Shown piece by piece: positions 8,019-17,250 of a stretch of DNA of 64,000 nucleotides; position 1 is the stretch's first letter, and each line of letters begins with the position of its first letter. The notes beneath the pieces are model-generated. The model ran no database searches. It had not been told where the DNA came from and was given only the letters and a program-made list of their open reading frames with translations. Where the stretch lies: NCBI RefSeq assembly GCF_007279655.1, contig NZ_QKWN01000001.1:868001-932000 (forward strand), written 5' to 3'. Both the position numbers and the translations under genes were made by a program. The stretch is from Robertkochia solimangrovi. Its GTDB lineage: Bacteria > Bacteroidota > Bacteroidia > Flavobacteriales > Flavobacteriaceae.

Positions 8019-11000
8019 TTATTCCGCACTGTCGATCGTGGCAGTATCCAATGGTACAGCCTGTTGTGCGTCTGCAGGTATGTCAGAGGAAGGTGTCTTA
8101 GCAGGTAATGCTGAAGACTTGAGTATTGCTATAGATTCCATGTATTCGTTGAATTTGGAAGCCTCTTCCATGCCTAGTTCCTTGTCTCCATTGGTAATGA
8201 TAATATCGATCAGGCTTCGGTAACGCTCAACATTTGTGATAATATCGTCTCCTAACATGTATTGGCTTTCAACATCCAGGCTGCTGTAGTATTCCAGGTA
8301 TTCCTGGTATTTGCGTGCCACTTTCTTGTAGAGATCTCTTGCTTTTTCCTGTTCTCCAACCTTGTAATATCCGTCGATATACGGTTCGAGGAACACATAG
8401 TATCCAAAGTATCCGAAAGGCATTTTTTCCATAGCCAGATCGAGTACATCCTTTGCTTTCTGCGTTTTACCTGTAGCGATCAGTTTTTCGGAAAGGCGTG
8501 CCAGGTTTCCACGGTATGAGATGCTGTTCTTGCGCGTTTCCGGATCATGATAGATATCCGGAGATTCCGAATTCCCCCAATCCCATTTCATGATGATGTC
8601 GTACATCAGATCTTCATCGATACGGCCCATTTCATAAGGGTTTCTTTTGTCGATCTCAGTTTTGACAGGAACGAGCTTGTAAACGAGGCCGTCTAACTGC
8701 AAGTAATCTTTCATCCACATGTACTCAGCTTTGTCGAAGCTTCCGCCAGTGAAATAGATCGGACGTTCCCAGTTATTGTTCGCCAGAATATCCAGCATAA
8801 GTATTCTGTTCTTGGTAAGTGCACTTTCCGGCAGGTCGATGTCGATATAATCAACGATCTGAGCGGAGTCTTTTTCTTTCACCAGTCCGGTCTTCAGGAC
8901 CATTTCTTTATTTACCGGAACTCTGATCTTATTGGTTGGGTAGAAGTGCAGGTTCAGGTAACTTTCCGGATAACCGCTAATGTCTTTGCCTTGTTTTTTA
9001 ACAAGGTTCTCAATAGTATTGTCATCATTTGCGATCCAGTTCATAAAGCGCTTGATATCCCATCGCTCATTGGTCAGTGGCTGGTAATAAACCGCATCTC
9101 TTACTCCATAAGCGTATTTGTCATGGGTGAGCTGAGAAGGAATCGGTTTACTTTCGTAAGCAGCGCGTTTCATCTGATCGATGTACCAGTCTGTTGCGAA
9201 GAGACTGGTGTTGATGGTACGAACATCGGTACGGTATCCTTCGATCTCCTGGGCATACCAGAGCGAGAAGGTATCGTTATCACCGATGGTGAATAGCATG
9301 CTCCCGGCATCCTCTTCAATGGAGTCAAGGTAAGACTTCGCCATTGATTGAGCGGTGAATCGGTTAGAACGGTCGTGATCGTCCCAGTTTTGAGAGGCCA
9401 GAATTCCGGGTACTGCGATCAAACAGATTACAGAGATCGCCGGAGCCAGTATCTTCGGACTAATAAATTTCTTGAGCTCGTCGAACAATGCGAATACGCC
9501 CATACCGATCCAGATAGAGAAAACATAGAAGGAACCTACAAGAGCATAGTCTCTCTCACGAGGTTCGAACGGTCTTTCGTTCAGATAGATCTTTAAGGCA
9601 AGTCCGGTAAACATGAATAGCACAAAAAGAACCCAGGTGTATTCTTTGCTTACTTTCAGCAGGAACAGGAAACCTATGATTCCAAGAAGGAATGGCAGAA
9701 AATAATAGGTATTACGAGCTTTATTATTTAGTACATCTGATGGCAGATTATCCTGAGACCCCAGTCTGTTGGAGTCTACAAAATCAATTCCGCTCAACCA
9801 GTTGCCGTGATTGTCGAGTTTTCCCTGAATATCATCCTGACGTCCTACGAAATTCCACATAAAATAACGCAGATACATATAGTTCATCTGAAATTCAAAC
9901 AGGTAATTCAGGTTTTGCCAGATCGTTGGTTTTTCAATTTGAAGGGCGTCCTTGAACTCAGAAATAAAGCTCACATACTGGTTGTAATCGATTTTTCCGG
10001 AGGCCAGGTCACGTTTCATCTGTGAAACAGCGTCGACCAATTGTGTTTGTCCTCTGTATTCAGGTTTAACATTGACGTCTATCGGACCTGTAATCCTCAT
10101 ATAATTAGCAGCGTGTTCAGTACTCCACAATCTGGGAAAGAGTCCTTCCTGTTCAATATTTGGGGCTACACGAGCGTTCTTGTATTTGTTTACGATAACA
10201 TATTTTCCGGTCTTGTGGTCGCGCTCGTATTTCGGTTTGTCATCCATGTATTGCTTTTCCGGGTCGGAATTTTGTCCAGCATAGGCATCTGTAAACATCG
10301 GACCGTAAAAAAGGTGCGTCTCCGGATATTGTTCGAGATTGTAATACGCGAGTAACTGTCTGGCATCGGTCGGACTATTTTCATTGATTACGGTGCCGGC
10401 ATTGGCGCGAATCGGAACCATGAGCCAGGTTGAGAAACCGATCAGAATGAACATGATACTCAGTACGATACTGTTCATGATCTTCTGATTATTCTTAAAG
10501 GTGTATTGTAGTGTGAAATAGAAGAACGCGATGATCAGTAACGCAGCGATGATAGTTCCTGAGTTGAATGGGAGTCCGATACTGTTCACAAAGAAAACTT
10601 CCAGATACCCGAAAAGTTTCATCACGTTCGGTAAAAGAAGTTTGAAAATGAACAAAAGTATGGCTATCGAAATTACGTTAGCTATAATAAAGGACTTGAA
10701 GGTGAATTTTTCAGTGGTCTTGAAGTAGTAGATCATTCCGATGGCCGGAATGGTCAGTAATGCCATAAAGTGAACCCCAAATGAGAGTCCTATAACAAGA
10801 GAGATCAATACAAGCCAGCGGTTACCGCGGGGTTCATGTAATTCGTCAGCCCAGCGAAGACCCAGCCAGAACATCAGCGACATGAGGAGAGTGGCCATGG
10901 CATAAACTTCAGCCTCTACAGCATTGAACCAAAAACTGTCGGTATAGGTGAAAGCCAGTGAGCCGACCACACCACTACCGAGTATGGCTATATAGGAAGC

Positions 11001-11345
11001 TGTATTCAGTTCTCCTGATTTGGCAGCCAGTTTCTTAGTGATGTTAGTGATACACCAGAACATAAATAGGATAGTAAATGCACTGGAGAAAACAGACATG
11101 TGATTTACGGTGACTGCTACCAGTTCATCGTTTCCTGCAAACATAGCGAAGAAGGCACCCATCATCTGGAAGAACGGAGCTCCCGGAGGATGGCCAACCT
11201 GAAGTTTAGCCGAGGTGGAAATATATTCACCCGCATCCCAGAAGCTGGAAGTAGGTTCTACTGTGAGATGGTAGGTGAGTAATGCAATGGCGAAAACTAC
11301 CCATCCGAGAATAGTATCCCACTTTTTAAATTGCTTAGCAGTCAT
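8019..11345 (-). CDS. DUF2723 family integral membrane protein, putative glycosyltransferase
   Basis: Large Bacteroidota membrane protein of 1108 residues. The N-terminus (TYHLTVEPTSSFWDAGEYI, LQVGHPPGAPFFQMMGAFF) is the DUF2723 hallmark. The acidic Asp-Ala-Gly-Glu loop after the first membrane helix resembles GT-C-fold glycosyltransferases. Roughly a dozen hydrophobic helices occupy residues 1-320 and 520-680. The C-terminal half is soluble and ends in helical repeat-like sequence (EKLIATGKTQKAKDVLDLAM) that may be TPR-like. Family members are suspected to work in envelope or protein glycosylation; that activity is inference here. The downstream deacetylase is compatible with a glycan-related pair. 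The C-terminal tail is rich in Ala, Asp and Pro. Confidence 0.88.
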   Translation of the reverse strand: MTAKQFKKWDTILGWVVFAIALLTYHLTVEPTSSFWDAGEYISTSAKLQVGHPPGAPFFQMMGAFFAMFAGNDELVAVTVNHMSVFSSAFTILFMFWCITNITKKLAAKSGELNTASYIAILGSGVVGSLAFTYTDSFWFNAVEAEVYAMATLLMSLMFWLGLRWADELHEPRGNRWLVLISLVIGLSFGVHFMALLTIPAIGMIYYFKTTEKFTFKSFIIANVISIAILLFIFKLLLPNVMKLFGYLEVFFVNSIGLPFNSGTIIAALLIIAFFYFTLQYTFKNNQKIMNSIVLSIMFILIGFSTWLMVPIRANAGTVINENSPTDARQLLAYYNLEQYPETHLFYGPMFTDAYAGQNSDPEKQYMDDKPKYERDHKTGKYVIVNKYKNARVAPNIEQEGLFPRLWSTEHAANYMRITGPIDVNVKPEYRGQTQLVDAVSQMKRDLASGKIDYNQYVSFISEFKDALQIEKPTIWQNLNYLFEFQMNYMYLRYFMWNFVGRQDDIQGKLDNHGNWLSGIDFVDSNRLGSQDNLPSDVLNNKARNTYYFLPFLLGIIGFLFLLKVSKEYTWVLFVLFMFTGLALKIYLNERPFEPRERDYALVGSFYVFSIWIGMGVFALFDELKKFISPKILAPAISVICLIAVPGILASQNWDDHDRSNRFTAQSMAKSYLDSIEEDAGSMLFTIGDNDTFSLWYAQEIEGYRTDVRTINTSLFATDWYIDQMKRAAYESKPIPSQLTHDKYAYGVRDAVYYQPLTNERWDIKRFMNWIANDDNTIENLVKKQGKDISGYPESYLNLHFYPTNKIRVPVNKEMVLKTGLVKEKDSAQIVDYIDIDLPESALTKNRILMLDILANNNWERPIYFTGGSFDKAEYMWMKDYLQLDGLVYKLVPVKTEIDKRNPYEMGRIDEDLMYDIIMKWDWGNSESPDIYHDPETRKNSISYRGNLARLSEKLIATGKTQKAKDVLDLAMEKMPFGYFGYYVFLEPYIDGYYKVGEQEKARDLYKKVARKYQEYLEYYSSLDVESQYMLGDDIITNVERYRSLIDIIITNGDKELGMEEASKFNEYMESIAILKSSALPAKTPSSDIPADAQQAVPLDTATIDSAE

Positions 11346-11460
11346 GTAAAAGATTTTCGATGTCGGTGGCGAATTTAGTAATAATTATACTATTGAAGTC
11401 AAGAATTCGAGTACGTTAACAATACGTTTGAAAAATAAATTCAAATAATTTTTAAAAATA

Positions 11461-11491
11461 TTTGCGCATATGAAACTTTGTTATAAATTTG
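11461..11491 (+). promoter_or_regulatory. Promoter of tRNA-Gln
   Basis: TTTG (11461-11464), 19 bp, then TAAATTTG (11484-11491) match the Bacteroidota promoter consensus. The box ends 41 bp before the tRNA 5' end. Confidence 0.65.
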
Positions 11492-11532
11492 CACCTGCTT
11501 TTAGAGATCAGGTCAAAAAAAGCATCAGATAT

Positions 11533-11604
11533 TGGCCTATGGTGTAATTGGTAACACAGCTGATTTTGGTTCAGTCGTTCAAGGTTCGAGTCCTTGTAGG
11601 CCAA
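11533..11604 (+). tRNA. tRNA-Gln (anticodon TTG)
   Basis: A 72-nt cloverleaf. The acceptor stem is TGGCCTA/TAGGCCA with discriminator A. The anticodon stem GCTGA/TCAGT has loop TTTTGGT, giving anticodon TTG (reads CAA/CAG). The T-arm is CAAGG-TTCGAGT-CCTTG. CCA is not encoded. It sits alone between promoter 11461-11491 and a terminator just behind it. Confidence 0.95.
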
Positions 11605-11607
11605 CGG

Positions 11608-11637
11608 AAAAAGCTTCCCACTCGGGAAGCTTTTTTT
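11608..11637 (+). terminator. Rho-independent terminator after tRNA-Gln
   Basis: The inverted repeat AAGCTTCCC-ACTC-GGGAAGCTT is flanked by A- and T-runs and begins four bases after the tRNA. Because of the A-run it could also work on the minus strand. Confidence 0.9.
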
Positions 11638-11867
11638 GTCTTATAGCCTCTGATATTCAGGCTTTTAATTTCCGGTGATGTCCCTAAGTTCTCCGGATGT
11701 TTCTTCAGGAGATTTTTCAGGTGAATAATCGTTACTGGCTTGGTTCGGTAAGCGTGTTTTTTTAGCGGATGTTTTGCAACGACTGAATGTGATTCTTTTT
11801 GCGGATGTAAAGTCTTCGTTCAGGGAAAATTAAAAGCTGTGAAACTTTATTTTAGCGGAATTATTTG

Positions 11868-11875
11868 TATATTTG
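11868..11875 (+). promoter_or_regulatory. Likely promoter -7 element of rimP-nusA-infB
   Basis: TATATTTG fits TAnnTTTG and lies 67 bp before the rimP ATG. The expected TTTG 19 bp upstream is weak (CTTT at 11845-11848). The rest of the 11638-11867 spacer shows nothing I recognise. Confidence 0.5.
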
Positions 11876-11903
11876 CGCCGTTGAAAGTGAAGATTTGAAT
11901 TCA

Positions 11904-11929
11904 GAGGGGACAAAAAGTCCCCTCTTTTT
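11904..11929 (+). promoter_or_regulatory. Attenuator-like hairpin in the rimP leader
   Basis: GAGGGGAC (11904-11911), loop AAAAA, GTCCCCTC (11917-11924), then TTTTT: a complete intrinsic-terminator shape lying between the promoter and the rimP ATG (11943). Transcription of rimP-nusA-infB must read through it. This suggests premature termination control, perhaps by NusA, as known for the corresponding E. coli operon. The regulator is inference. Confidence 0.6.
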
Positions 11930-11942
11930 ATACTAAATACTG

Positions 11943-12404
11943 ATGTTGAAGGATAAGGTTATTGAATTGTTGGATCGTGCATTTGAGGAGAGAGAAGATC
12001 TCTTTCTGATCGATTTCAGCATTACCCCGGATAACAAAATTCGAGTAATCATCGATGGAGATACGGGTGTTTCGCTGAATGATTGTATCTTCGTAAGCAG
12101 ACAGGTGGAGCATAACCTGGACAGAGAGGAAGAAGATTTTTCTCTGGAAGTGAGTTCTCCGGGTGCTACAGAGCCGCTTCAGCATCAAAGACAGTATTTA
12201 AAGAATATTGGCAGAACACTTAAAGTATCTACTGCTGAAGGCGAATTTGAAGGGAAGCTGGTATCTTCGGATGCTTCCGGATTGAAGTTGGAGTGGAAAG
12301 CCAGAGAGCCTAAACCGGTCGGTAAGGGCAAGCATACGGTACTGAAAGAAAAAGAAGTCTCCTATGGGGATATTGTTGAAGCTAAAGTTGTGATAACGTT
12401 TTAA
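11943..12404 (+). CDS. rimP: Ribosome maturation factor RimP
   Basis: Cytoplasmic factor needed for maturation of the 30S subunit. The 153 residues show the two RimP parts: an N-terminal alpha/beta domain (VIELLDRAFEEREDLFLIDF, IRVIIDGDTGVSLNDCIFVS) with the family's LEVSSPGATEPL segment, then an SH3-like C-terminal domain (LKVSTAEGEFEGKLVSSD). It is the first gene of rimP-nusA-infB, 13 bp before nusA, an order conserved across bacteria. The start is the only ATG before the conserved N-terminus. Confidence 0.95.
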   Translation: MLKDKVIELLDRAFEEREDLFLIDFSITPDNKIRVIIDGDTGVSLNDCIFVSRQVEHNLDREEEDFSLEVSSPGATEPLQHQRQYLKNIGRTLKVSTAEGEFEGKLVSSDASGLKLEWKAREPKPVGKGKHTVLKEKEVSYGDIVEAKVVITF

Positions 12405-12417
12405 TTAAGAAATTGAC

Positions 12418-13650
12418 ATGGAAAATCTTGCATTGATCGATTCATTTTCGGAGTTTAAAGATGATAAACTCATTGATCGTGTGACGTTAATGGCCATTTT
12501 GGAGGATGTTTTCAGAAATGCGCTTAAGAAAAAGTTTGGGTCTGATGATAATTTTGATATTATTATCAATCCAGATAAGGGTGACCTTGAGATCTGGAGA
12601 AACAGGGTTGTGGTTGCTGACGATGACGTCGAAGACGACAATCAGGAGATCTCATTGAGCGAAGCAAGAAAGATCGAGCCCGATTTTGAAGTAGGTGAGG
12701 ATGTATCTGAGGAGGTGAAGCTGATCGACCTTGGAAGGAGATCGATTCTTGCACTGCGTCAGAATCTGATTTCGAAGATCCATGAGCATGATAATACAAC
12801 GATCTATAAGCAGTTTAAAGATCTTATAGGTGAGATATATACAGCAGAAGTGCATCATATTCGTCATAAGGCCGTAATTTTGCTTGATGATGAAGGTAAT
12901 GAGATTATTCTGCCAAAAGAAAAACAGATCCCTTCTGATTTTTTCAGAAAAGGAGAAAATGTAAGGGGTATCATCGAAAGTGTAGAGCTGAAAGGTAATA
13001 AACCGATGATCCTGATGTCGCGTACCGCACCGGAATTCCTGGAGAAATTATTCGAACAGGAGATTCCTGAGGTGTTTGACGGACTCATCACGGTGAAGCG
13101 AGTAGTTCGTATTCCTGGTGAGAAAGCCAAAGTGGCAGTAGATTCTTATGATGACAGAATCGATCCTGTCGGAGCTTGTGTGGGTATGAAAGGATCCAGA
13201 ATTCACGGTATCGTAAGAGAACTTGGAAACGAGAATATCGATGTGATCAATTTTACCAACAACCCGCAGCTTTTCATCAGCAGGGCGCTAAGTCCGGCTA
13301 AAGTAACTTCGGTAAGTCTTAATGATGAGACCATGCATGCTGAAGTATTGCTGAAGCCTGAGGAAGTTTCCAAGGCTATCGGAAAAGGAGGTTTCAATAT
13401 CCGACTTGCAGGGCAATTGACCGGTTATGAGATCGATGTGCTGCGCGAAGGTGCGGAAGAAGATGTAGAGCTAACTGAATTCTCAGATGAGATCGAAGCA
13501 TGGATCATTCAGGAATTCAGAAAGATCGGACTTGACACGGCGAAAAGTGTTCTTGATCAGGATATAGATGACCTGGTAAAACGTACCGATCTTGAAGAAG
13601 AAACAATTATAGAAGTGGTTAAGATCCTTAAAGAAGAGTTCGAGGATTAG
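12418..13650 (+). CDS. nusA: Transcription termination/antitermination factor NusA
   Basis: RNA-polymerase-binding factor controlling pausing, termination and rRNA antitermination. The 410 residues contain an N-terminal RNAP-binding domain (SFSEFKDDKLIDRVTLMAI), an S1 domain (about 130-200; GEIYTAEVHHIRHKAVILL), KH1 (VGACVGMKGSRIHGIVREL) and KH2 (VSKAIGKGGFNIRLAGQLTG). As usual outside gammaproteobacteria, the C-terminal acidic repeats are absent. It lies in the rimP-nusA-infB operon, where NusA could act on the terminator-like leader. Confidence 0.97.
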   Translation: MENLALIDSFSEFKDDKLIDRVTLMAILEDVFRNALKKKFGSDDNFDIIINPDKGDLEIWRNRVVVADDDVEDDNQEISLSEARKIEPDFEVGEDVSEEVKLIDLGRRSILALRQNLISKIHEHDNTTIYKQFKDLIGEIYTAEVHHIRHKAVILLDDEGNEIILPKEKQIPSDFFRKGENVRGIIESVELKGNKPMILMSRTAPEFLEKLFEQEIPEVFDGLITVKRVVRIPGEKAKVAVDSYDDRIDPVGACVGMKGSRIHGIVRELGNENIDVINFTNNPQLFISRALSPAKVTSVSLNDETMHAEVLLKPEEVSKAIGKGGFNIRLAGQLTGYEIDVLREGAEEDVELTEFSDEIEAWIIQEFRKIGLDTAKSVLDQDIDDLVKRTDLEEETIIEVVKILKEEFED

Positions 13651-13687
13651 ACCAAGCATAAAAAAAATCTGGAATAACAAATAATTT

Positions 13688-16501
13688 ATGGCTGAAAACG
13701 CAACATTGAGGCTTAACAAAGTTCTGAGGGAATTGAACATTTCGCTTGACAGGGCAGTGGAATACCTCGCTTCCAAAGGTATAGATGTGGAAGCAAGGCC
13801 TACTACCAAGATCACAGGTGAAGTGTACAATGTTCTTTTGGACGAATTTCAAACAGACAAAAGTAAAAAGGTTGCTTCCAAAGAAGTTGGTGAGGAAAAA
13901 CGTAAGGAGAAGGAAGCGATCAGACAGGAGCAGGAGAAGGAGCTTGAACTTCGCCGCAAAAAGCAGGAAGAACAGGAAGTGGTACGTGCCAAAGCCAATC
14001 TTTCGGGCCCAAAAACTGTGGGTAAAATAGACCTGGAACCCAAGCAGGAGGAAGAAAAGCCTCAAGAACCGGAAGCTGTTGAAGAAAAGACAGAAGCCGT
14101 TGCTCCTGAAGCAGAAACGAAACCAGAGGAAAAAGTTGCGGAAACTCCGGTTGAGAAGAAAGCTGAGGAAAAGCCGGTGCCTCCGGCGGAACCTGTTAAA
14201 CCTGTTGCTGAGAAACCCGTGGAGAAAAAACCAGAACAGCCGGTTAAGAAGCCGGTTTTCAAAAAAGTGATCGTGGACGACGAAGAAGTGTCGACCGAAA
14301 AACTGGAAACGAACTATACCAAACTTTCCGGTCCTAATTTTACAGGAGAGAAGATCGATCTTTCTCAGTTTAATAAGCCTAAGAAAAAGAAAGAAGCGCC
14401 AAAAGACCAGGCTGGAGATAAAGATAAAAAGCAAACTCAGGGTCAGGGAAGCGCAGACGATAAGAAAAAACGTCGAAGAAGAATCAGTAAGGACAGCAAA
14501 GGAGGAGGTCCGAACCAAGGCGGTGGAGGTAGATTCAATAAGGATAAGAACCAACGCGGTAAAGGTCGTCGCCCTCAGGTAGAAAAGGTTGAGCCTACTG
14601 AAGAAGAAGTACAAAAACAAGTACGGGAAACCCTGGAAAAACTTCAGGGTAAAGCTACGAAGTCTAAAGGAGCTAAATACCGTAGAGAGAAAAGGGATAT
14701 CCACCGTCAGAAGACGGAAGATGAGCTGGCACAACAAGAAGCAGAAAGCAAGGTATTGAAAGTAACGGAGTTCGTTACAGTTAATGAGCTTGCTACACTG
14801 ATGGATGTTTCGGTAACTCAGATCATTTCAGCCTGTATGTCACTGGGTATGATGGTTACGATGAACCAGCGTCTGGATGCAGAGACCCTTTCAATTATCG
14901 CTGAAGAATTCGGATTTGAAGTGGAATTTATCACGGCAGATATCGAAGAAGCGATCACTGAAGAAGAAGATAAACCAGAAGATCTCAAGCCACGTGCGCC
15001 GATTGTAACCGTAATGGGTCACGTTGACCACGGTAAAACATCCTTGCTGGATTACATTCGAAAAGAGAATGTGATCGCAGGAGAGAGTGGTGGTATCACC
15101 CAGCACATCGGAGCTTATGGTGTTGAGCTTTCTGACGGACAAAAAATAACATTCCTGGATACACCGGGTCACGAGGCGTTTACCGCGATGCGTGCCAGAG
15201 GTGCTCAGGTTACTGACCTTGCGATCATTGTGGTTGCTGCTGATGATGATGTAATGCCTCAGACAAAAGAGGCGATCAGTCACGCACAGGCCGCTGGTGT
15301 TCCGATCGTATTTGCGATCAACAAGGTGGATAAGCCTACCGCAAATCCTGATAAGATCAAAGAAGGTCTTGCGAACATGAACCTTCTTGTTGAAGATTGG
15401 GGTGGTAAGATCCAGTCACAGGATATCTCAGCTAAGACCGGGCAAGGGGTTAAGGAATTACTCGAAAAAGTATTGCTTGAAGCCGAATTGCTGGAATTAC
15501 AGGCGAATCCTGATAAACTGGGTAATGGTACGGTTGTGGAAGCATTCCTAGATAAGGGTCGTGGTTATATCGCTACAGTACTCGTTCAGGGTGGTACTCT
15601 TAAGATCGGAGATTATCTGTTGGCAGGTACCCATAGTGGTAAGATCAAGGCGATGCATGATGAGCGAGGAAATGTAGTGAAGGAAGCTGGTCCATCTACG
15701 CCTATTTCGATACTCGGATTAGACGGGGCTCCTCAGGCAGGTGATAAGTTCCATGTTTTCGAAGATGAAAGAGAAGCGAAACAGATCGCTGCGAAACGTA
15801 CACAATTGATGCGTGAGCAGTCGGTAAGAACGCAACGTCACATCACACTCGATGAGATCGGAAGAAGGATCGCACTTGGTGACTTTAAAGAGCTTAACAT
15901 TATCCTTAAAGGGGATGTGGATGGTTCTGTGGAGGCGCTTACGGATTCATTCCAGAAATTGTCTACCGAAGAAATTCATATCAATATCATTCATAAGGCT
16001 GTAGGTCCTATTACCGAGTCTGATGTATTGCTGGCAACTGCTTCAGATGCGATCATCATCGGATTTAACGTAAGGCCAATGGGTAATGCAAGATTGGTAG
16101 CAGATAAAGAAGAGATCGATATCAGAACCTATAGTATTATCTATGATGCGATCAATGATCTGAAAGATGCGATGGAAGGTATGCTTTCTCCTGAAATGAA
16201 GGAAGAGATCACCGGTACTGCCGAGATCCGTGAAACCTTTAAGATTTCTAAGGTGGGTACGATCGCAGGTTGTATGGTTACCGATGGTAAGATCTTTAGA
16301 AACTCTAGTATCCGACTGATTCGTGATGGTGTGGTAATCTACACCGGGGAGCTTTCCTCGCTGAAACGCTTCAAAGACGATGTTAAGGAGGTTTCCAAAG
16401 GATATGACTGTGGTGTGCAGGTGAAGAATTATAATGACATCAAAGAAGGTGATATCATCGAAGGATTCCAGGAAGTAGCTGTGAAAAAGAAACTGAAATA
16501 A
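13688..16501 (+). CDS. infB: Translation initiation factor IF-2
   Basis: GTPase that brings initiator tRNA to the ribosome. The 937 residues start with an IF2_N domain ([20 protein letters not shown]). A long Lys/Glu/Pro-rich linker (about 60-360) follows, with a Gly-rich patch near 275-290. The G domain has G1 GHVDHGKT (about 443-450), switch [12 protein letters not shown]3 DTPGHEAF, G4 NKVD and G5 SAKTGQGV. C-terminal domains II-IV follow ([20 protein letters not shown] to the end). It is last in the operon and is followed by a strong terminator. The low-complexity linker creates long spurious reverse-strand frames. Confidence 0.98.
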   Translation: MAENATLRLNKVLRELNISLDRAVEYLASKGIDVEARPTTKITGEVYNVLLDEFQTDKSKKVASKEVGEEKRKEKEAIRQEQEKELELRRKKQEEQEVVRAKANLSGPKTVGKIDLEPKQEEEKPQEPEAVEEKTEAVAPEAETKPEEKVAETPVEKKAEEKPVPPAEPVKPVAEKPVEKKPEQPVKKPVFKKVIVDDEEVSTEKLETNYTKLSGPNFTGEKIDLSQFNKPKKKKEAPKDQAGDKDKKQTQGQGSADDKKKRRRRISKDSKGGGPNQGGGGRFNKDKNQRGKGRRPQVEKVEPTEEEVQKQVRETLEKLQGKATKSKGAKYRREKRDIHRQKTEDELAQQEAESKVLKVTEFVTVNELATLMDVSVTQIISACMSLGMMVTMNQRLDAETLSIIAEEFGFEVEFITADIEEAITEEEDKPEDLKPRAPIVTVMGHVDHGKTSLLDYIRKENVIAGESGGITQHIGAYGVELSDGQKITFLDTPGHEAFTAMRARGAQVTDLAIIVVAADDDVMPQTKEAISHAQAAGVPIVFAINKVDKPTANPDKIKEGLANMNLLVEDWGGKIQSQDISAKTGQGVKELLEKVLLEAELLELQANPDKLGNGTVVEAFLDKGRGYIATVLVQGGTLKIGDYLLAGTHSGKIKAMHDERGNVVKEAGPSTPISILGLDGAPQAGDKFHVFEDEREAKQIAAKRTQLMREQSVRTQRHITLDEIGRRIALGDFKELNIILKGDVDGSVEALTDSFQKLSTEEIHINIIHKAVGPITESDVLLATASDAIIIGFNVRPMGNARLVADKEEIDIRTYSIIYDAINDLKDAMEGMLSPEMKEEITGTAEIRETFKISKVGTIAGCMVTDGKIFRNSSIRLIRDGVVIYTGELSSLKRFKDDVKEVSKGYDCGVQVKNYNDIKEGDIIEGFQEVAVKKKLK

Positions 16502-16523
16502 TAGTTCGAAATGTATACGTAAT

Positions 16524-16556
16524 AAAAAAGCCTTTCCGATTCGGAAAGGCTTTTTT
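16524..16556 (+). terminator. Terminator of rimP-nusA-infB
   Basis: AAAAAAGCCTTTCCG is paired with CGGAAAGGCTTTTTT across a tiny loop, 22 bp after the infB stop. It is symmetric, so it may also serve the convergent SPOR gene. Confidence 0.92.
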
Positions 16557-16560
16557 ATTT

Positions 16561-16630
16561 ATTGGTGACATTGGTGACACTGGTGATACTAGTGTAACCA
16601 ATGTCACTAATACTACTACTATTATTATCG
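16561..16630. repeat. Degenerate 9-bp tandem repeat (GTGACATTG type) with long hairpin
   Basis: Successive 9-mers ATTGGTGAC, ATTGGTGAC, ACTGGTGAT, ACTAGTGTA, ACCAATGTC, ACTAATACT, ACTACTATT fill the gap between the infB terminator and the SPOR-gene stop. The array also folds: GTGACATTGGT (16565-16575) and ACCAATGTCAC (16597-16607) pair perfectly, extended by ACACT/AGTGT inside. The same 9-mer family recurs at 34912-34965. Confidence 0.75.
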
Positions 16631-17038
16631 CTATTTTAGCTCGAGTATGAAGGCCGCTGGAAATTCCTTACGTACTTCCATAAGGTTTCTGTCGGCTTCC
16701 AGACGATCACTGAACTTACCTGCCCATATCTTGTAATACTGACGCTCAAAAATGCGGACTACGGGCATATCTTTGAATTTCTCCTGGAATTCCTTCTTGA
16801 TCTCATCAGCATCCTTCAGATTGCCGTTGTAGATCTGAATTCTGAACGGTTTGGATAGGTCTGATTTATTCAGGTCGGTTTTGGCTGCCAGAAGTTTTTC
16901 TATGCGAGGATCCTGATCGATAGTAATCTTTCCTGCTTTAGCAGCTTTTTTCTCACCTTCCTGTGCAAGAGCAAACCCGCAAAATAACAAGGTGAATGCG
17001 CAAGCTGATAAAAGGTGCTTTGATGGTAATAATCTCAT
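16631..17038 (-). CDS. Exported SPOR-domain protein
   Basis: Small periplasmic protein of 135 residues. A signal peptide (RLLPSKHLLSACAFTLLFC, cleavage near ALAQ) is followed by a short linker and a C-terminal SPOR-like domain (FRIQIYNGNLKDADEIKKEF, QYYKIWAGKFSDRLEADRNL, FPAAFILEL). SPOR domains bind denuded glycan strands of septal peptidoglycan. ATG 17038 puts the signal peptide at the N-terminus; the longer frame from 17059 adds seven residues without support. It is convergent with infB and divergent from the act operon. Confidence 0.85.
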   Translation of the reverse strand: MRLLPSKHLLSACAFTLLFCGFALAQEGEKKAAKAGKITIDQDPRIEKLLAAKTDLNKSDLSKPFRIQIYNGNLKDADEIKKEFQEKFKDMPVVRIFERQYYKIWAGKFSDRLEADRNLMEVRKEFPAAFILELK

Positions 17039-17161
17039 AATGAACGGGGTTTTGTGCAAATGTAAACGATATTATTATTTTCTCGGAAATTTCTTTATTT
17101 AGAATTGATATAAATTAACAGTTAACACTTCACTAACATTTCCGAAATCCACTTGATATCG

Positions 17162-17169
17162 TATTTTTG
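17162..17169 (+). promoter_or_regulatory. Likely promoter -7 element of the act-cox operon
   Basis: TATTTTTG matches TAnnTTTG, with TTTC (17139-17142) 19 bp upstream as an imperfect -33 box. About 75 nt of leader would precede actA. Confidence 0.5.
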
Positions 17170-17250
17170 TGCACGGATTTTAGAATACGGTTTGTTACAT
17201 GTTTGTTGTAAAAATCGTGCCAAATTAAGATAGAAAATACATATTGCCAT

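Noticed and set aside
13628-14737. Long open frame of 369 codons on the minus strand opposite infB, Phe/Leu-rich
   Set aside because: It mirrors the Lys/Glu-rich low-complexity linker of IF-2; the plus-strand reading is a certain gene and the reverse product is compositionally absurd.
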